Shown: piece by piece, positions 54,018 to 63,407 of the stretch
How positions within the stretch are numbered: the first letter of the stretch is position 1
Layout: every line of letters starts with the position of its first letter
Assembly: GCF_002749975.1 (NCBI RefSeq)
Contig: NZ_PEIG01000005.1
Span: 248,001 to 312,000, forward strand
Direction: 5' to 3'
DNA: 64,000 nt
From: Gloeocapsopsis sp. IPPAS B-1203
GTDB lineage: Bacteria > Cyanobacteriota > Cyanobacteriia > Cyanobacteriales > Chroococcidiopsidaceae
Made by a program: the position numbers and the translations under genes
The notes under the pieces: model-generated
Databases searched by the model: none
What the model was told of the DNA's origin: nothing
The model's input: only the letters and a program-made list of their open reading frames with translations

Positions 54018-55472
54018 ATGAAAACTAAAGTATCTAAAGCCTTAACCCAACCAGTTGCCGGTTTAGCTCTGTTAGCTATGGTTGCAACGACTTATCCATC
54101 TCCGAGTTGGGCACAACTTCCAGCCCCAACAGCTGCGGTACAAGAAAATGTAGAATACACCTTGGATGGTGGCGATCGCATCCGCATCAACGTTTTTGAA
54201 GTGCCTGAATATAGCGGTGACTATCAAATTCCTCCTGGTGGCGACCTGTATTTACCCTTGATTGGTCGTGTCGTTATCCGAGGGCTGACTCAAAATCAAG
54301 CAGCAGAGTTAGTTACAACACGTTATGCTCGCTTCCTGCGCCGCCCCATTGTCACAGTTAGTCTCATCGCTCCTCGCCCGATTAACGTCATTGTCTCTGG
54401 CGAAGTTATTAGCCCTGGCTCCTACACAGTAGGACTACAAGGCGGGGCTGGTGATAATCCTGGCGTACAATACCCCACCATTGTCAGTGCTTTAACTCTT
54501 GCCCAAGGAGTCACGCTGGCAGCAGATTTGCGTCAAGTACAACTGCGCCGTCCTCAAGGTGGTAATTTACCGGTACAAACTTACAATATCGATCTCACTC
54601 AGCTTGTCCGCACAGGTACTGTAGATCGCGATCTGACTTTACGCGATGGCGATACTATTTTTATTCCTACTGCAACAAGTATTAACTTAGCCGAATTACG
54701 TCAATTTGCTTCTGCCAGTTTTGCTGTACCCGCAAATAGACCTCGTACTGTCACAGTTGTTGGTGAAGTTAACCGTCCTGGTTCTTATGTTGTCACGGGA
54801 GGTGGTGTTAGTACAGCAGCAGCAACAGATCAAGGCGGAAACCAAGGAGGTGCTAATAATAATGGACTACCCACGGTGACGCGAGCAATTCAACTTGCAG
54901 GCGGGATTACATCAGAAGCTGACATCCGCAGTATCTTGATTCGCCGTCCTACCAAATCAGGTACAGAACATTCTATTAGTGTTAATCTTTGGGATTTACT
55001 CAAGACAGGTGATGTTGCTCAAGACACACTTGTGCAAGAAGGAGATACGATCGTTGTTGCCACAGCAACAGATGTCAACCCAGCCGAGGCAACTGAATTA
55101 GCTGATGCTAACTTCTCACCAGCTACAATTCCAGTCAGTGTAGTCGGTGAAGTCAAAACTCCAGGAGTGCTCAATTTACCGCCCAACACTCCGATGAATC
55201 AGGCAATTTTGAGTGCGGGAGGATTTAATAATGCTCGCGCTAGAAGAAATACTGTAGAGTTAGTTCGCCTGAATCCTGATGGTACTGTGACAAGACGGAA
55301 CATCGAAACAAATTTTGAACAAGGTATCAATGAGCAAACAAACCCTCGACTCCGTGCTAACGATATTGTTGTTGTCAATCGCTCTGGTATAGCTCGGATC
55401 GGCGATACTCTAGGAACCGCTTTTGGACCTTTAGGTGGTGTAATCAACATCCTCCGCTTTATCGGCTTCTAA
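54018..55472 (+). CDS. Polysaccharide export protein with SLBB domains (Wza-like)
   Basis: A 484-residue periplasmic/outer-membrane protein. A signal peptide ends near PSPSWAQLPAP (about residue 33-38). A poly_export domain follows (YTLDGGDRIRINVFEVPEYSGDYQIPPGGDLYLPLIGRV), then three SLBB-like units, each starting with a ...VVGEVxxPGSY-type strand: INVIVSGEVISPGSY, VTVVGEVNRPGSY and VSVVGEVKTPGVL. Such proteins form the channel for exopolysaccharide export. No Wzc or glycosyltransferase genes are adjacent. The ATG at 54018 is preferred over GTG 53976 because the hydrophobic signal begins there. GGG-rich sequence precedes it. Confidence 0.88.
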   Translation: MKTKVSKALTQPVAGLALLAMVATTYPSPSWAQLPAPTAAVQENVEYTLDGGDRIRINVFEVPEYSGDYQIPPGGDLYLPLIGRVVIRGLTQNQAAELVTTRYARFLRRPIVTVSLIAPRPINVIVSGEVISPGSYTVGLQGGAGDNPGVQYPTIVSALTLAQGVTLAADLRQVQLRRPQGGNLPVQTYNIDLTQLVRTGTVDRDLTLRDGDTIFIPTATSINLAELRQFASASFAVPANRPRTVTVVGEVNRPGSYVVTGGGVSTAAATDQGGNQGGANNNGLPTVTRAIQLAGGITSEADIRSILIRRPTKSGTEHSISVNLWDLLKTGDVAQDTLVQEGDTIVVATATDVNPAEATELADANFSPATIPVSVVGEVKTPGVLNLPPNTPMNQAILSAGGFNNARARRNTVELVRLNPDGTVTRRNIETNFEQGINEQTNPRLRANDIVVVNRSGIARIGDTLGTAFGPLGGVINILRFIGF

Positions 55473-55539
55473 TTAAAGTTGGAGGTTAAGGGATGTTATG
55501 CCAAATTTGTACATCCCTTCTCTTGCATGAACGCGAGTG

Positions 55540-55710
55540 CAAATGACTTCGCCGCTAGACAAACAAAAGACCTCCTGCATGAAGAGAATCGCGAATAAAT
55601 TCGCTACTAGATAAACAAAGTCCACCTCCGTGGACTTACCTATAAAGATCTTTCTTTAGTGTGCCTCCGCACACTTCGTTTGGATAGCCCCGACTTGAGT
55701 CGGAGGAAGA
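55540..55710. repeat. Cluster of small hairpins with CTCC loops
   Basis: Two related hairpins, AAGTCCAC-CTCC-GTGGACTT (55618-55637) and AGTGTGC-CTCC-GCACACT (55658-55675), are about 40 bases apart; a third, CCGACT-TG-AGTCGG, is at 55690-55703. Upstream, gcgaataaattcgctact and cttcgccgctagacaaacaaa are related copies. They lie between converging genes and may serve as terminators or be dispersed mini-repeats. Confidence 0.65.
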
Positions 55711-55717
55711 GTGCAAT

Positions 55718-56740
55718 TCATGCTGGAGAACCAACATCAATAAAATTTCCCAGTCCTTTTTGCTGTAGTTGTTGTAAAAAGAACTCTTCTAAAGAAAGAC
55801 GAGACAAGTTCATTGCTATAAGTTGAGCCTCAGTCTGATGCAAATTCTCTAAAAACTTGTGTGGTTCGCCTTGTAGTTGCCCATGCCAGGAACCATCAGG
55901 TTCAACGATAAGATGATGCAGCCATTGGTTTAGCATACTGCGATCGCCACCTTGTCCTTGAATACTATAGGTATTTGGTTTACCTAAGAGTTCTTCTAGC
56001 GAACCCGTACAAATTAACTCACCTTGTGCCAAGATTGCAATGCGATCGCAGATTTGTTCGACTTCTGACAAGATATGACTATTAAAAAAAATCGTCTTAC
56101 CAAGGTCTTTAAGCGCTAAAATAATCTTCCTCATCTGGTAGCGTCCGATCGGATCGAGACCTGACATCGGTTCATCTAAAAAGACAACTTCAGGATCGTT
56201 AATCAGTGCTTGAGCTAAACCAATGCGCTGTAACATTCCTTTAGAATACTGCCGCAGTTGTTTTTTCTTGGCGACTGACTGCGCTAAACCTACTAATTCG
56301 AGTAATTCAGGAATCCGCTGACGTTTGATAGCATGAGGCAGTTGAAATAACCCTGCAGCCATTTCTAGGAATTCCCAACCTGTTAAATAATCGTAATAGT
56401 AAGCATTTTCTGGTAAATAGCCAATTTTTTGTTTAGATATGCGATCGCCTAATGGTTGTCCTAAGAGAACACCCCGTCCTCCTGAAGGACGGATAATACC
56501 TAATAAAAGCTTAAGTAAAGTGGTTTTGCCAGCGCCATTTGGTCCTAATAAACCAAAAGTTTCTCCTTGATAAACACTCAGGGAACATCCTTTGAGGGAT
56601 TCTATTTTCTGATTTAACCAAAAGCCCGTACGATAAAATTTTTTAAGTTCATACGTTTGGATCGCAGGCAAAGTTGATGCCGTTTTTCTTTGTTGTAAAG
56701 TAGATGATGAATTAAGTTTTATTTTTATTTCAGTATTCAT
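55718..56740 (-). CDS. ABC transporter ATP-binding protein (ABC-2 type)
   Basis: A 340-residue ABC ATPase with Walker A GPNGAGKTT, signature YSKGMLQRIG, Walker B VVFLDEPMSGLDP and H-loop FFNSHIL. It follows the DrrA/CcmA-like pattern of ABC-2 exporters: LEELLGKP and a C-terminal regulatory extension (about 245-340). The N-terminal 35 residues are an extra Ser/Thr/Lys-rich tail. The permease gene is not next to it, so its partner is elsewhere. The substrate is unknown; in cyanobacteria similar ATPases serve in export of polysaccharide or lipid. Confidence 0.88.
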   Translation of the reverse strand: MNTEIKIKLNSSSTLQQRKTASTLPAIQTYELKKFYRTGFWLNQKIESLKGCSLSVYQGETFGLLGPNGAGKTTLLKLLLGIIRPSGGRGVLLGQPLGDRISKQKIGYLPENAYYYDYLTGWEFLEMAAGLFQLPHAIKRQRIPELLELVGLAQSVAKKKQLRQYSKGMLQRIGLAQALINDPEVVFLDEPMSGLDPIGRYQMRKIILALKDLGKTIFFNSHILSEVEQICDRIAILAQGELICTGSLEELLGKPNTYSIQGQGGDRSMLNQWLHHLIVEPDGSWHGQLQGEPHKFLENLHQTEAQLIAMNLSRLSLEEFFLQQLQQKGLGNFIDVGSPA

Positions 56741-56789
56741 GGCGCGATCAACTTATCCAGCAACGCCTAAGAATTATGGCAAATTTAAC

Positions 56790-57302
56790 TTATATTATGC
56801 TGCGATCGCCATCAGCGTTTGTAAAGTAGCTTTGCCAAGTTGCGACTAATTGTTTAGCTGCTACTGTGCCTTCTTGCGGAAAATCTAAAAACTCTTTATC
56901 TGTGCTGGGGTCATACGGTCCTTCTTTGAGTTCTAATACTATAGTATCTGGAGCTAATGCCACTAGTGTGTGATAAGTTCCCTCTGCAAGTTCTACACCC
57001 CTTGTATCGCCCTGCGCACTAACTCGCTCTTGATGGAGAATTTGACCTTTTTCATCCATAATAATCATGCCTAGTTCTCCTTGCAGTACCAAGAAAAACT
57101 CAAAACCATTGACTTGTGAACTTCTTTGATGTCGATGTGGGCGAACATAAGTACCAGGTTGCAGGACGTTCAGAAATCTTTGAACTCTTTCACCTAGTTC
57201 GTGAAAGTTATAATTTTGTCGTAACCTCGGACTACTACGAGCCTTTTGGGTAATATCGTCTAATAAATCTTGAGTAAGACACTTGAATTGAGGAGTTGCC
57301 AC
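56790..57302 (-). CDS. WbuC family cupin-fold metalloprotein
   Basis: A 170-residue cupin with QPGTYVRPHRHQRSSQVNGFEFFLVLQGELGMIIMDEKG and VELAEGTYHTLVAL, giving the metal-binding His pattern of the WbuC family. WbuC genes are often found in O-antigen and polysaccharide loci and their reaction is unknown. It is upstream of the ABC ATPase gene in the same direction with 49 bases between, so they may be co-transcribed. Confidence 0.85.
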   Translation of the reverse strand: MATPQFKCLTQDLLDDITQKARSSPRLRQNYNFHELGERVQRFLNVLQPGTYVRPHRHQRSSQVNGFEFFLVLQGELGMIIMDEKGQILHQERVSAQGDTRGVELAEGTYHTLVALAPDTIVLELKEGPYDPSTDKEFLDFPQEGTVAAKQLVATWQSYFTNADGDRSII

Positions 57303-57437
57303 GTAGGTATCCTGTAAATCTACAACTTAGTTATATCATCTTGCATTTGTTATCCAGCTGATCTTTTTGCCAGCGATCGCCAAGCTTTACCCACATCTTT
57401 AATACCTTTTTAAGTCACCTATCAGCACATAACTACT

Positions 57438-58049
57438 ATGCAAGTTTTTCTTGAAACACCGCGCTTACTTCTACGAAACTTTACTGAAAAAGATGCTGAC
57501 AATTTGTATGAACTTGACAGCGATCTTGATGTAATTCGCTTTACCAATTTAGGAATAATTAAAGGAGAGAAACCTATTAATATAGATTATGAAACTATTA
57601 AAAATATAACTTTACCAAAATGGCTTACTTACTATGAAAAATACGAATTTTACGGAATTTGGGCAGCAATAGAAAAGTTAAGTAACGAGTTTATCGGTTG
57701 GTTTCACTTTCGACCTGCATCAGACAACTTATTCTATTTCAATTTAGGATTTTATGATAATTCAGAAATAGAGTTAGGTTATCGCTTAAAAAAACCTAAA
57801 TGGAATCAAGGCTATGCAACAGAAGGTTCTAAAGCGTTGATAGACAAAGGCTTTTCAGAGTCAGATGCTTTAAAGGTTGTCTCTATGGCATTAGCAAATC
57901 ATACAGCATCGATTCGAGTTATGGAAAAAGTAGGGCTTAAGTTTGTTGCTAAATACTTTCACCCAGAAATTCAGATGGATGTAGTGAAATATGCATTAGA
58001 CAGAAGTGAGTATATGGTAGCTTCTAAAAAGAATATTGCTAACTACTAA
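57438..58049 (+). CDS. GNAT family N-acetyltransferase (RimJ/RimL-like)
   Basis: A 203-residue acetyltransferase: LETPRLLLRNFTEKDADNLYELD at the start, FIGWFHFRPA, ELGYRLKKPKWNQGYATEGSKALIDKGF (acetyl-CoA loop, with the usual Q/RxxGxG written as NQGYAT) and ALANHTASIRVMEKVGLKF near the end. These are typical of the RimJ/RimL branch that acetylates protein N-termini or small molecules. The gene is 19 bases upstream of the TauE-like gene in the same direction. The acceptor is unknown. Confidence 0.85.
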   Translation: MQVFLETPRLLLRNFTEKDADNLYELDSDLDVIRFTNLGIIKGEKPINIDYETIKNITLPKWLTYYEKYEFYGIWAAIEKLSNEFIGWFHFRPASDNLFYFNLGFYDNSEIELGYRLKKPKWNQGYATEGSKALIDKGFSESDALKVVSMALANHTASIRVMEKVGLKFVAKYFHPEIQMDVVKYALDRSEYMVASKKNIANY

Positions 58050-58068
58050 AATAGTACAAAATTGATTT

Positions 58069-58842
58069 GTGATTTTACCAAATTTGCTTACTTTATCGCT
58101 TGGCGGGCTAATTGCTGGTATCCTTGCAGGTTTTTTAGGAATTGGCGGAGGAACTATTCTAGTTCCACTCATGGTAGCGTTGGGATATACCCCATTACAA
58201 GCCGTCGCAACAAGTAGCTTAGCCATTGTGATTACATCAATTTCTGGTAGTATCCAAAACTGGCGGATGGGGTATTTTGATAGTCAGCGAGTGATTTATC
58301 TGGGGCTTCCTGCTTTATTCACAGCTCAGATCGGAGTTTATTTAGCAAGTCAATTTGCTTCATATCAACTATTAATTGCCTTTGGCTTATTACTACTAAC
58401 TAATATTTATCTCGTAGATTTGAAAAAACGCCTTGTTAATCTGACAAGTAAAGAAAATCAAAGGGTTAATCCAGCGATCGCGCGATTTTGCACTGGAGGC
58501 GCTGCCGGAATCTTAGCAGGTTTATTCGGTGTAGGTGGTGGTGTCATTATGGTACCAATGCAAATGCTACTACTAGGAGAGCCGATTAAGATTGCAATTC
58601 AAACAAGCTTAGGTGTGATTATTCTCACAGCTATTTCTGCTTGTCTTGGGCATGCTCTGAGTAATAATGTCCTTTTTATGGAAGGTATTGTTCTAGGTAT
58701 TGGTGGATTATTAGGTGTTCAATTTAGTACTCGCATTCTACCTAAGTTACCAGATAAGACTGTTAGCGTTATCTTTCGTTTAATGTCGGGGATATTGTCA
58801 ATCTATATGTTTTGGCAAGCTTGGCAGATCTTACACAGTTAA
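58069..58842 (+). CDS. TauE/SafE family sulfite/organic anion permease
   Basis: A 257-residue membrane protein with seven to eight hydrophobic segments and two copies of the family motif: LGIGGGTILVPLMVALGY near the start and FGVGGGVIMVPMQMLLLG in the middle. The family exports sulfite, sulfoacetate or similar anions. The start is GTG at 58069. It probably shares a transcript with the GNAT gene. Confidence 0.87.
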   Translation: MILPNLLTLSLGGLIAGILAGFLGIGGGTILVPLMVALGYTPLQAVATSSLAIVITSISGSIQNWRMGYFDSQRVIYLGLPALFTAQIGVYLASQFASYQLLIAFGLLLLTNIYLVDLKKRLVNLTSKENQRVNPAIARFCTGGAAGILAGLFGVGGGVIMVPMQMLLLGEPIKIAIQTSLGVIILTAISACLGHALSNNVLFMEGIVLGIGGLLGVQFSTRILPKLPDKTVSVIFRLMSGILSIYMFWQAWQILHS

Positions 58843-59589
58843 TAGTCTCTTGTGTTCGTAGGAAGTATTTATTACAAATCAATACTAATCTATTACAATA
58901 AAGAAGTATCTATTGCAAGTAAATATTATAAAACTTTCTGTTCTCTAAGCTTGAGAAAAAAATAATGATACCAGAAATGTACGATTTAATTAGTAATTTC
59001 AAAATTATTTAAGAATTTATTTTGTGTTTCTTCTACTTTTCAGTACATAGCATTTTTAAAACAAAGGGTATTACTTTTCAGTTTTGATACTATGTAAAAC
59101 TAAGAATTAAGAAGATCAGAGAGATTACGGTTTTTCTGTTTGCACTAGCACTGCTACAGCAAAAAAACTATGTAGTTATCCGTAATCTTACTGAAGGCAA
59201 CTATTAATTTGGTTTGGTAAAAACATAGTAATTGAAATTCATAGTTTCCTAAGAGAGGAGTATAAATAAATAAGCCAACTTTAATAGATAATTAGCATTT
59301 AGTAAAAAATACTTTTTTTCAACTATAAAGAAAAATATTTTTTCTATTCTTTTGTATTCGTATTAGTGTATTATTAATACATTAAATAATAAGCTCTGAT
59401 TTAAAGAAAAACTGTGATTAATAATATAATTAAGAGCAATTTTATTTGAGCTCAACAAAAGTTCTATCTAAGCTTGAAAAGCAGCAAGAATAAACAATCG
59501 CGATCGCTAACCACAATCATCTAGATTTGTAGCCAAATTAGCTCAACTTATATAAATTGTGGTCTGCATTAGTAGCAGGATGAATCATA
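58843..59589. other. AT-rich intergenic region
   Basis: About 750 bases, very AT-rich, without a credible gene. Runs such as taatacattaaataataag near 59380 suggest promoter-like sequence for the response regulator gene, but nothing specific can be assigned. Confidence 0.5.
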
Positions 59590-60021
59590 ATGCAGAATAT
59601 TAAACTCAACACAGAAGTATTACCTACTATTTTGGCTGTAGATAGTAGCCAAACAATGCAAAAAGAAATTCAATCTATACTATCTGATTACTGCCGCGTT
59701 TTAGTATCGAGTAATGCAGTAGACGCCTTAAATTTAATCTATTACGAAAAAGTTTCCTTGCTAATACTTGATATAGCAACACCACATATAGACGGTATTG
59801 AACTGTGTCGTACAGTACGAGATATGTCACAATTTCACAGCTTGCCAATCATCATGCTAACAGCAAGAAATAAATTTGTCGATCGAGTGAAATACAGCCT
59901 TGCAGGAGCAACTGCTTACATTACCAAACCCTGCGAACCCCAAAATTTATGTGAGATAGTAGCTCAATACCTATATTCAGAGTCAGTTGCAACTACACTG
60001 TTTAGAAGTGTCAAATACTGA
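59590..60021 (+). CDS. Single-domain response regulator (CheY-like)
   Basis: A 143-residue receiver domain. The phosphate-accepting Asp is in LLILDIATPHIDGIEL (about residue 60), the switch Thr in IIMLTARN and the Lys in YITKPCEP. The first acidic pair reads AVDSSQT, where VDDS is usual, so one metal-binding acid is replaced by Ser and phosphorylation may be altered. No output domain follows. No kinase is nearby. Confidence 0.88.
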   Translation: MQNIKLNTEVLPTILAVDSSQTMQKEIQSILSDYCRVLVSSNAVDALNLIYYEKVSLLILDIATPHIDGIELCRTVRDMSQFHSLPIIMLTARNKFVDRVKYSLAGATAYITKPCEPQNLCEIVAQYLYSESVATTLFRSVKY

Positions 60022-60189
60022 ACTATTGGACGATTATATAAATCACTCTAAAACCCTAGTTGTAGAGAGCTTTTATTGCTTTCACACTGCTAATTTTTAG
60101 TACAAAGTTATTGGCAGAAAGCTGGGTGAACAAAATTAGCTTCAACCCTTTTCCCGCAACTTAAGTAATTGAATGATTCTCGCACTACT

Positions 60190-60483
60190 CTATAACTGCC
60201 AATAGCTGTAATCTAAACCAAATACTGGATGGAGTTCGTGAACTTCACAAGCCCACTGAGTCAGGTAAGATGTGATAATGTCTCGAACGTCTGAGTCATA
60301 AACTTCACCATGTTTTTTACCAACCTCTTCTCTCAGTTGATGAAGTTGCCGACGCACCTGCGGTAAAGGTTTTGTTGAAATAGCTCGTTTCAGCTCGTAC
60401 ATCATTTGACTCACAGCAAGATTTCCAGCATCATCAAACATTGCCCAGTCGTTATACTCTTGCATAATAATTGATCTCTTCAT
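60190..60483 (-). CDS. Hypothetical protein
   Basis: A 97-residue, mostly helical protein (LAVSQMMYELKRAISTKPLPQVRRQLHQLREEVGKKHGEVY). I do not recognise the family. The ATG at 60483 or the one at 60465 could be the start. The gene is divergent from the XRE-HNH gene with 91 bases between, so the XRE protein might regulate both. It could be a small partner or antitoxin-like protein, but nothing in the sequence shows that. Confidence 0.5.
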   Translation of the reverse strand: MKRSIIMQEYNDWAMFDDAGNLAVSQMMYELKRAISTKPLPQVRRQLHQLREEVGKKHGEVYDSDVRDIITSYLTQWACEVHELHPVFGLDYSYWQL

Positions 60484-60574
60484 TTTTTGTTATCTTAAAT
60501 GATAACAAAACGCAGCCATTTCGTTACAACAAAAGTTAACACTCGTTTTTAGCTGTTCTGTCATACTTGAAACT

Positions 60575-61969
60575 ATGGGAAAAGCAGGTCAAGCACTCAG
60601 AGAAGTATTAGAGACACACAATATTAGCCAAAGTTTACTGGCTAGAGAACTGGGCGTTGAGCGTCCGATTGTTTTCCGTTGGTTTCACGAACACACAGAC
60701 CCCACTGCGGAAACTGTTGTCGAGATTGTCCAATCTTTACAAAAGATCAATACAGCGGCTGCTACAGATTTTGTGCAAGTCTATTTAGGTAACTTGACAC
60801 GCAGCACGGATCGCACTTCAACCCAGGAGCTACCTAGGTCAGATCGAGTTAATGTTTCGCTGCTATCGCAAATTTTTGATAATACCACCAACTCTTACAA
60901 ATACCTTTATTTCCTTTCCCTGTTAGGCATCATCCGAAGAAGACAGTTTGATACTTTATCGCCAATCAGTTTTCAAGAAATCGTTGTAGAGATGCTGGCG
61001 AATGCTTGGTATCCACACAATTACTTTAAACTATCTTTTGGAACACAAGATCAAATCGCAAATAAATTAGAATCTCTGGTTTTAGAGATAACTGAACCAA
61101 TCTTAAAATTTAGAGATACAGATAAAAAGCTCTTAAGAAGAGCAATTCAATCTCAAACTATTGATGATATTGCTACTTTCATTAGTAGATATGTTCCTTT
61201 TCGTCTCATTCGTCCGTTTTTTAATCAAGAGACCAAGGGTTTAGTAGATGCTAAAGTTAACCAAATTATTGTTAATCTTTCTAAGCATCAATTTGATGTA
61301 ATAAAGCCTCTGTATCACTTTGACTCTGAATATGTAAAAGATTGTAAAGGAATTATATTACATCAAGACTGGGTAGAATATATTGCTGAAAACTATTTAG
61401 TCGTTAGAGGCTGGGCATCGTGGGAATGGTTAAATTATATGCAACACAGAAATCTTACTGTTCCCAATGTTGTTAATAAACTATTTATGCCTCAACAAAG
61501 AGATTCTTTAGTACAGCAAACGAAGTATTGGAAAATTATTTTAGATAATCAAGATGTTGGGTGTATTTACTCCAAGCTTAAATTAGATAAAGAAAAACTA
61601 TCACTTGATCACTATTTACCTTGGTCATTTGTTGCTCACGATCAACTATGGAATTTAATTCCTACTAGCCCTTCTGTTAATTCTACTAAATCAAATAACA
61701 TTCCTTCCCAGCATTATTTTGATGACTTTGTTAAATTACAGCATTTAGGATTGAATATCTCCTATCAATATCTTTCTAAAAATCAATGGTTAAAATACAC
61801 TGAATCTTATGTAGCAGAACTTAGAGTCAGTCAAGCTGACGACTTGCTAAGGTTAGAAATTCTCAAGAAAGCATATGAGTCAACAATTATACCTTTAATT
61901 TCTTTGGCAACTATTCAAGGATTTACCCCTAATTGGATCTACTTGTTAGAGTCAGCAAAAAATAACTAA
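60575..61969 (+). CDS. XRE-type HTH protein with C-terminal HNH nuclease-like domain
   Basis: A 464-residue protein. Residues 1-70 form an XRE helix-turn-helix (AGQALREVLETHNISQSLLARELGV, then RPIVFRWFHEHTDPTAETVVEIV). A long helical middle (about 90-310) follows. Residues about 330-385 carry an HNH-like motif: CIYSKLKLDKEKLSLDHYLPWSF with DH345-346, then LWNLIPTSPSVNSTKSN, where the Asn and Lys/Asn positions of HNH are present. It is likely a DNA-binding nuclease, for example a restriction or prophage-type enzyme. It lies just upstream of remnants of a GHKL ATPase and a cysteine desulfurase, which suggests one old defence or modification island. Confidence 0.7.
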   Translation: MGKAGQALREVLETHNISQSLLARELGVERPIVFRWFHEHTDPTAETVVEIVQSLQKINTAAATDFVQVYLGNLTRSTDRTSTQELPRSDRVNVSLLSQIFDNTTNSYKYLYFLSLLGIIRRRQFDTLSPISFQEIVVEMLANAWYPHNYFKLSFGTQDQIANKLESLVLEITEPILKFRDTDKKLLRRAIQSQTIDDIATFISRYVPFRLIRPFFNQETKGLVDAKVNQIIVNLSKHQFDVIKPLYHFDSEYVKDCKGIILHQDWVEYIAENYLVVRGWASWEWLNYMQHRNLTVPNVVNKLFMPQQRDSLVQQTKYWKIILDNQDVGCIYSKLKLDKEKLSLDHYLPWSFVAHDQLWNLIPTSPSVNSTKSNNIPSQHYFDDFVKLQHLGLNISYQYLSKNQWLKYTESYVAELRVSQADDLLRLEILKKAYESTIIPLISLATIQGFTPNWIYLLESAKNN

Positions 61970-61983
61970 ATGAATGTTCTTAA

Positions 61984-62076
61984 GACATCCCTATACAAAT
62001 TGCAGCAATGCTAGACAATGGTTATAAAAATGCTGCTTATGCGATCGCAGAGTTAATAGATAATTCTATCCAATAA
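61984..62076 (+). pseudogene. Remnant of a GHKL (Hsp90-like) ATPase N-terminus
   Basis: Thirty codons between two stops read IPIQIAAMLDNGYKNAAYAIAELIDNSIQ, in pieces IPIQIAAMLDNGYK and AAYAIAELIDNSIQ. The AELIDNSIQ part is the N-box of GHKL ATPases (ExxxNSxD/Q type). It stops at once after the N-box, at 62074-62076, and no start codon precedes it. The rest of the gene is missing and is replaced by cysteine desulfurase sequence in another frame. Confidence 0.6.
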
Positions 62077-62077
62077 A

Positions 62078-63007
62078 AGTATTAACTTAGCAATTCAGGG
62101 AAGCATATTTACTGATACAAGTGCTAAACCCTGCATCGCGGTGTCGCCAGTAGAACACAAAGCTGTTCTAGACACCTGTGATGCCCTAGTCAAAAAGGAA
62201 TTGGCTGAAATAATCAGCCTCCGTGTTGACTCAAAAGGTAGACTTGACCTTGAATATCTTGAGCAAATCTGTGCTAGCGGCATCTCCCTGTTATGTGTAA
62301 TGGCAGCTAACAACGAAGTGGGTAATATTTATCCCATTCAAGCAATTAGACAGATTGCCCAAAATTATGACATTCCCTTGCTCTGCGATGCCTCCCAAGC
62401 TGTAGGAAAAATCCCCTTAAAATTTGCAGAGTGGAGAATCACTTACATGGCAATTTCAGCCCATAAACTCTATGGTCCTAAAGGTTCTGGGGCGTTAGTT
62501 GTCAGCAAAGGATACCATCTAAAACCAATTTTATTTGGTGGCGGTCATCAAAATGGTATGAGATCGGGTACTCTCAATGTTCCTGGTATTGTTGGATTAG
62601 GGGAAGCCTGTCGCCTGCGACAACTAGAAATGGAAGCTGATGAAAAAGAGATCGCATCCTTGCGAGATAAATTACAAAGCATATTACTAGATAAAATTCC
62701 TGGCTTAGTCGTCAACGGCGATCCGAATTCTCGTCTTGCAGGGAATCTGCATATTTCCATTCCTGATATTCCTAATAGTGCAATAATTGCGAGAGTGCGA
62801 TCGCACTTAGCTATTTCTACTGGTGCTGCTTGTTCTTCTGGAGTAGAAACACCTTCGCACGTCTTGCAAGCATTAGGTTTACCGAATAATCTAATTGAGG
62901 GAGCATTACGCATTGGTCTTGGTAAATTTACAACTGAACAAGAAATAGACCAAGCCGCGAATCTTCTTTCTACTGTTGTTAGTCAAACTCGTCAAGTTAT
63001 GGTTTAG
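62078..63007 (+). pseudogene. 5'-truncated cysteine desulfurase (IscS/NifS/DndA-like)
   Basis: The frame begins with SINLAIQGSIFTDTSAK, where a full enzyme has ATESNNLAIKG, and continues SPVEHKAVLDTC, VMAANNEVGN, LLCDASQAVGKIP, SAHKLYGPKGSG (PLP lysine) and STGAACSSGVETPSHVLQ (active-site Cys loop). About the first 80-90 residues, including the PLP phosphate-binding GATE motif, are gone. A GTG at 62141 could give 288 residues but these would lack an essential part, so a functional enzyme is unlikely. It abuts the GHKL remnant two bases upstream. Such enzymes feed sulfur to Fe-S clusters, tRNA or DNA phosphorothioation. Confidence 0.78.
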
Positions 63008-63139
63008 ACTTAGCTCGAGAGTTAAAAAGCTGAGGCTGTTTCAGTAAGTACTCACCAAACAATACAAGCTCTTCAGCATTTTAAGAAAGCTAGCTTTATA
63101 TTTGGAGAAATATAGATAATAGGCAAGCTCTTTGTTGAA

Positions 63140-63406
63140 TTACACACCACACGGAATGAAACAACTAAATATATCTTTTAACTCTTGGATATCCTCATTT
63201 TTGATTGGATACTCAGAGTATCGATAAATATTCCTTAATTGTTCTGGTGTTTTATTCTTTAGAGATAAGATTTCAACTCCGATAACTTCGTCATTTTCAT
63301 CTAAATCAAAGACAATATCTTCCTCTATCTCTATTGAATCTACTACTGACTTAGGACTGAACTTAATATAAGCATCGTCTGTAGCTTTATCATAAGTAAA
63401 TTTCAT
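63140..63406 (-). CDS. DUF2283 family protein
   Basis: An 88-residue protein: MKFTYDKATDDAYIKFSP, then IEIEEDIVFDLDENDEVIGVEIL. This is the DUF2283 pattern, short proteins often next to a DUF4258 gene in toxin-antitoxin-like pairs. The ATG is two bases after the stop of the DUF4258 frame (63408-63410). The C-terminus after residue 60 (EYPIKNEDIQELKDIF) is longer than usual. It is intact while its partner carries a nonsense codon. Confidence 0.82.
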   Translation of the reverse strand: MKFTYDKATDDAYIKFSPKSVVDSIEIEEDIVFDLDENDEVIGVEILSLKNKTPEQLRNIYRYSEYPIKNEDIQELKDIFSCFIPCGV

Positions 63407-63407
63407 C

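Noticed and set aside
60575..61969. Reading the HNH protein as a transposase or group II intron maturase
   Set aside because: No reverse transcriptase, DDE residues or terminal inverted repeats; the N-terminus is a clear XRE domain.
62141..63007. Intact 288-residue cysteine desulfurase from the GTG at 62141
   Set aside because: The frame continues as homologous sequence upstream of the GTG, and the first 80-90 residues of the family, including a PLP-binding motif, are missing.
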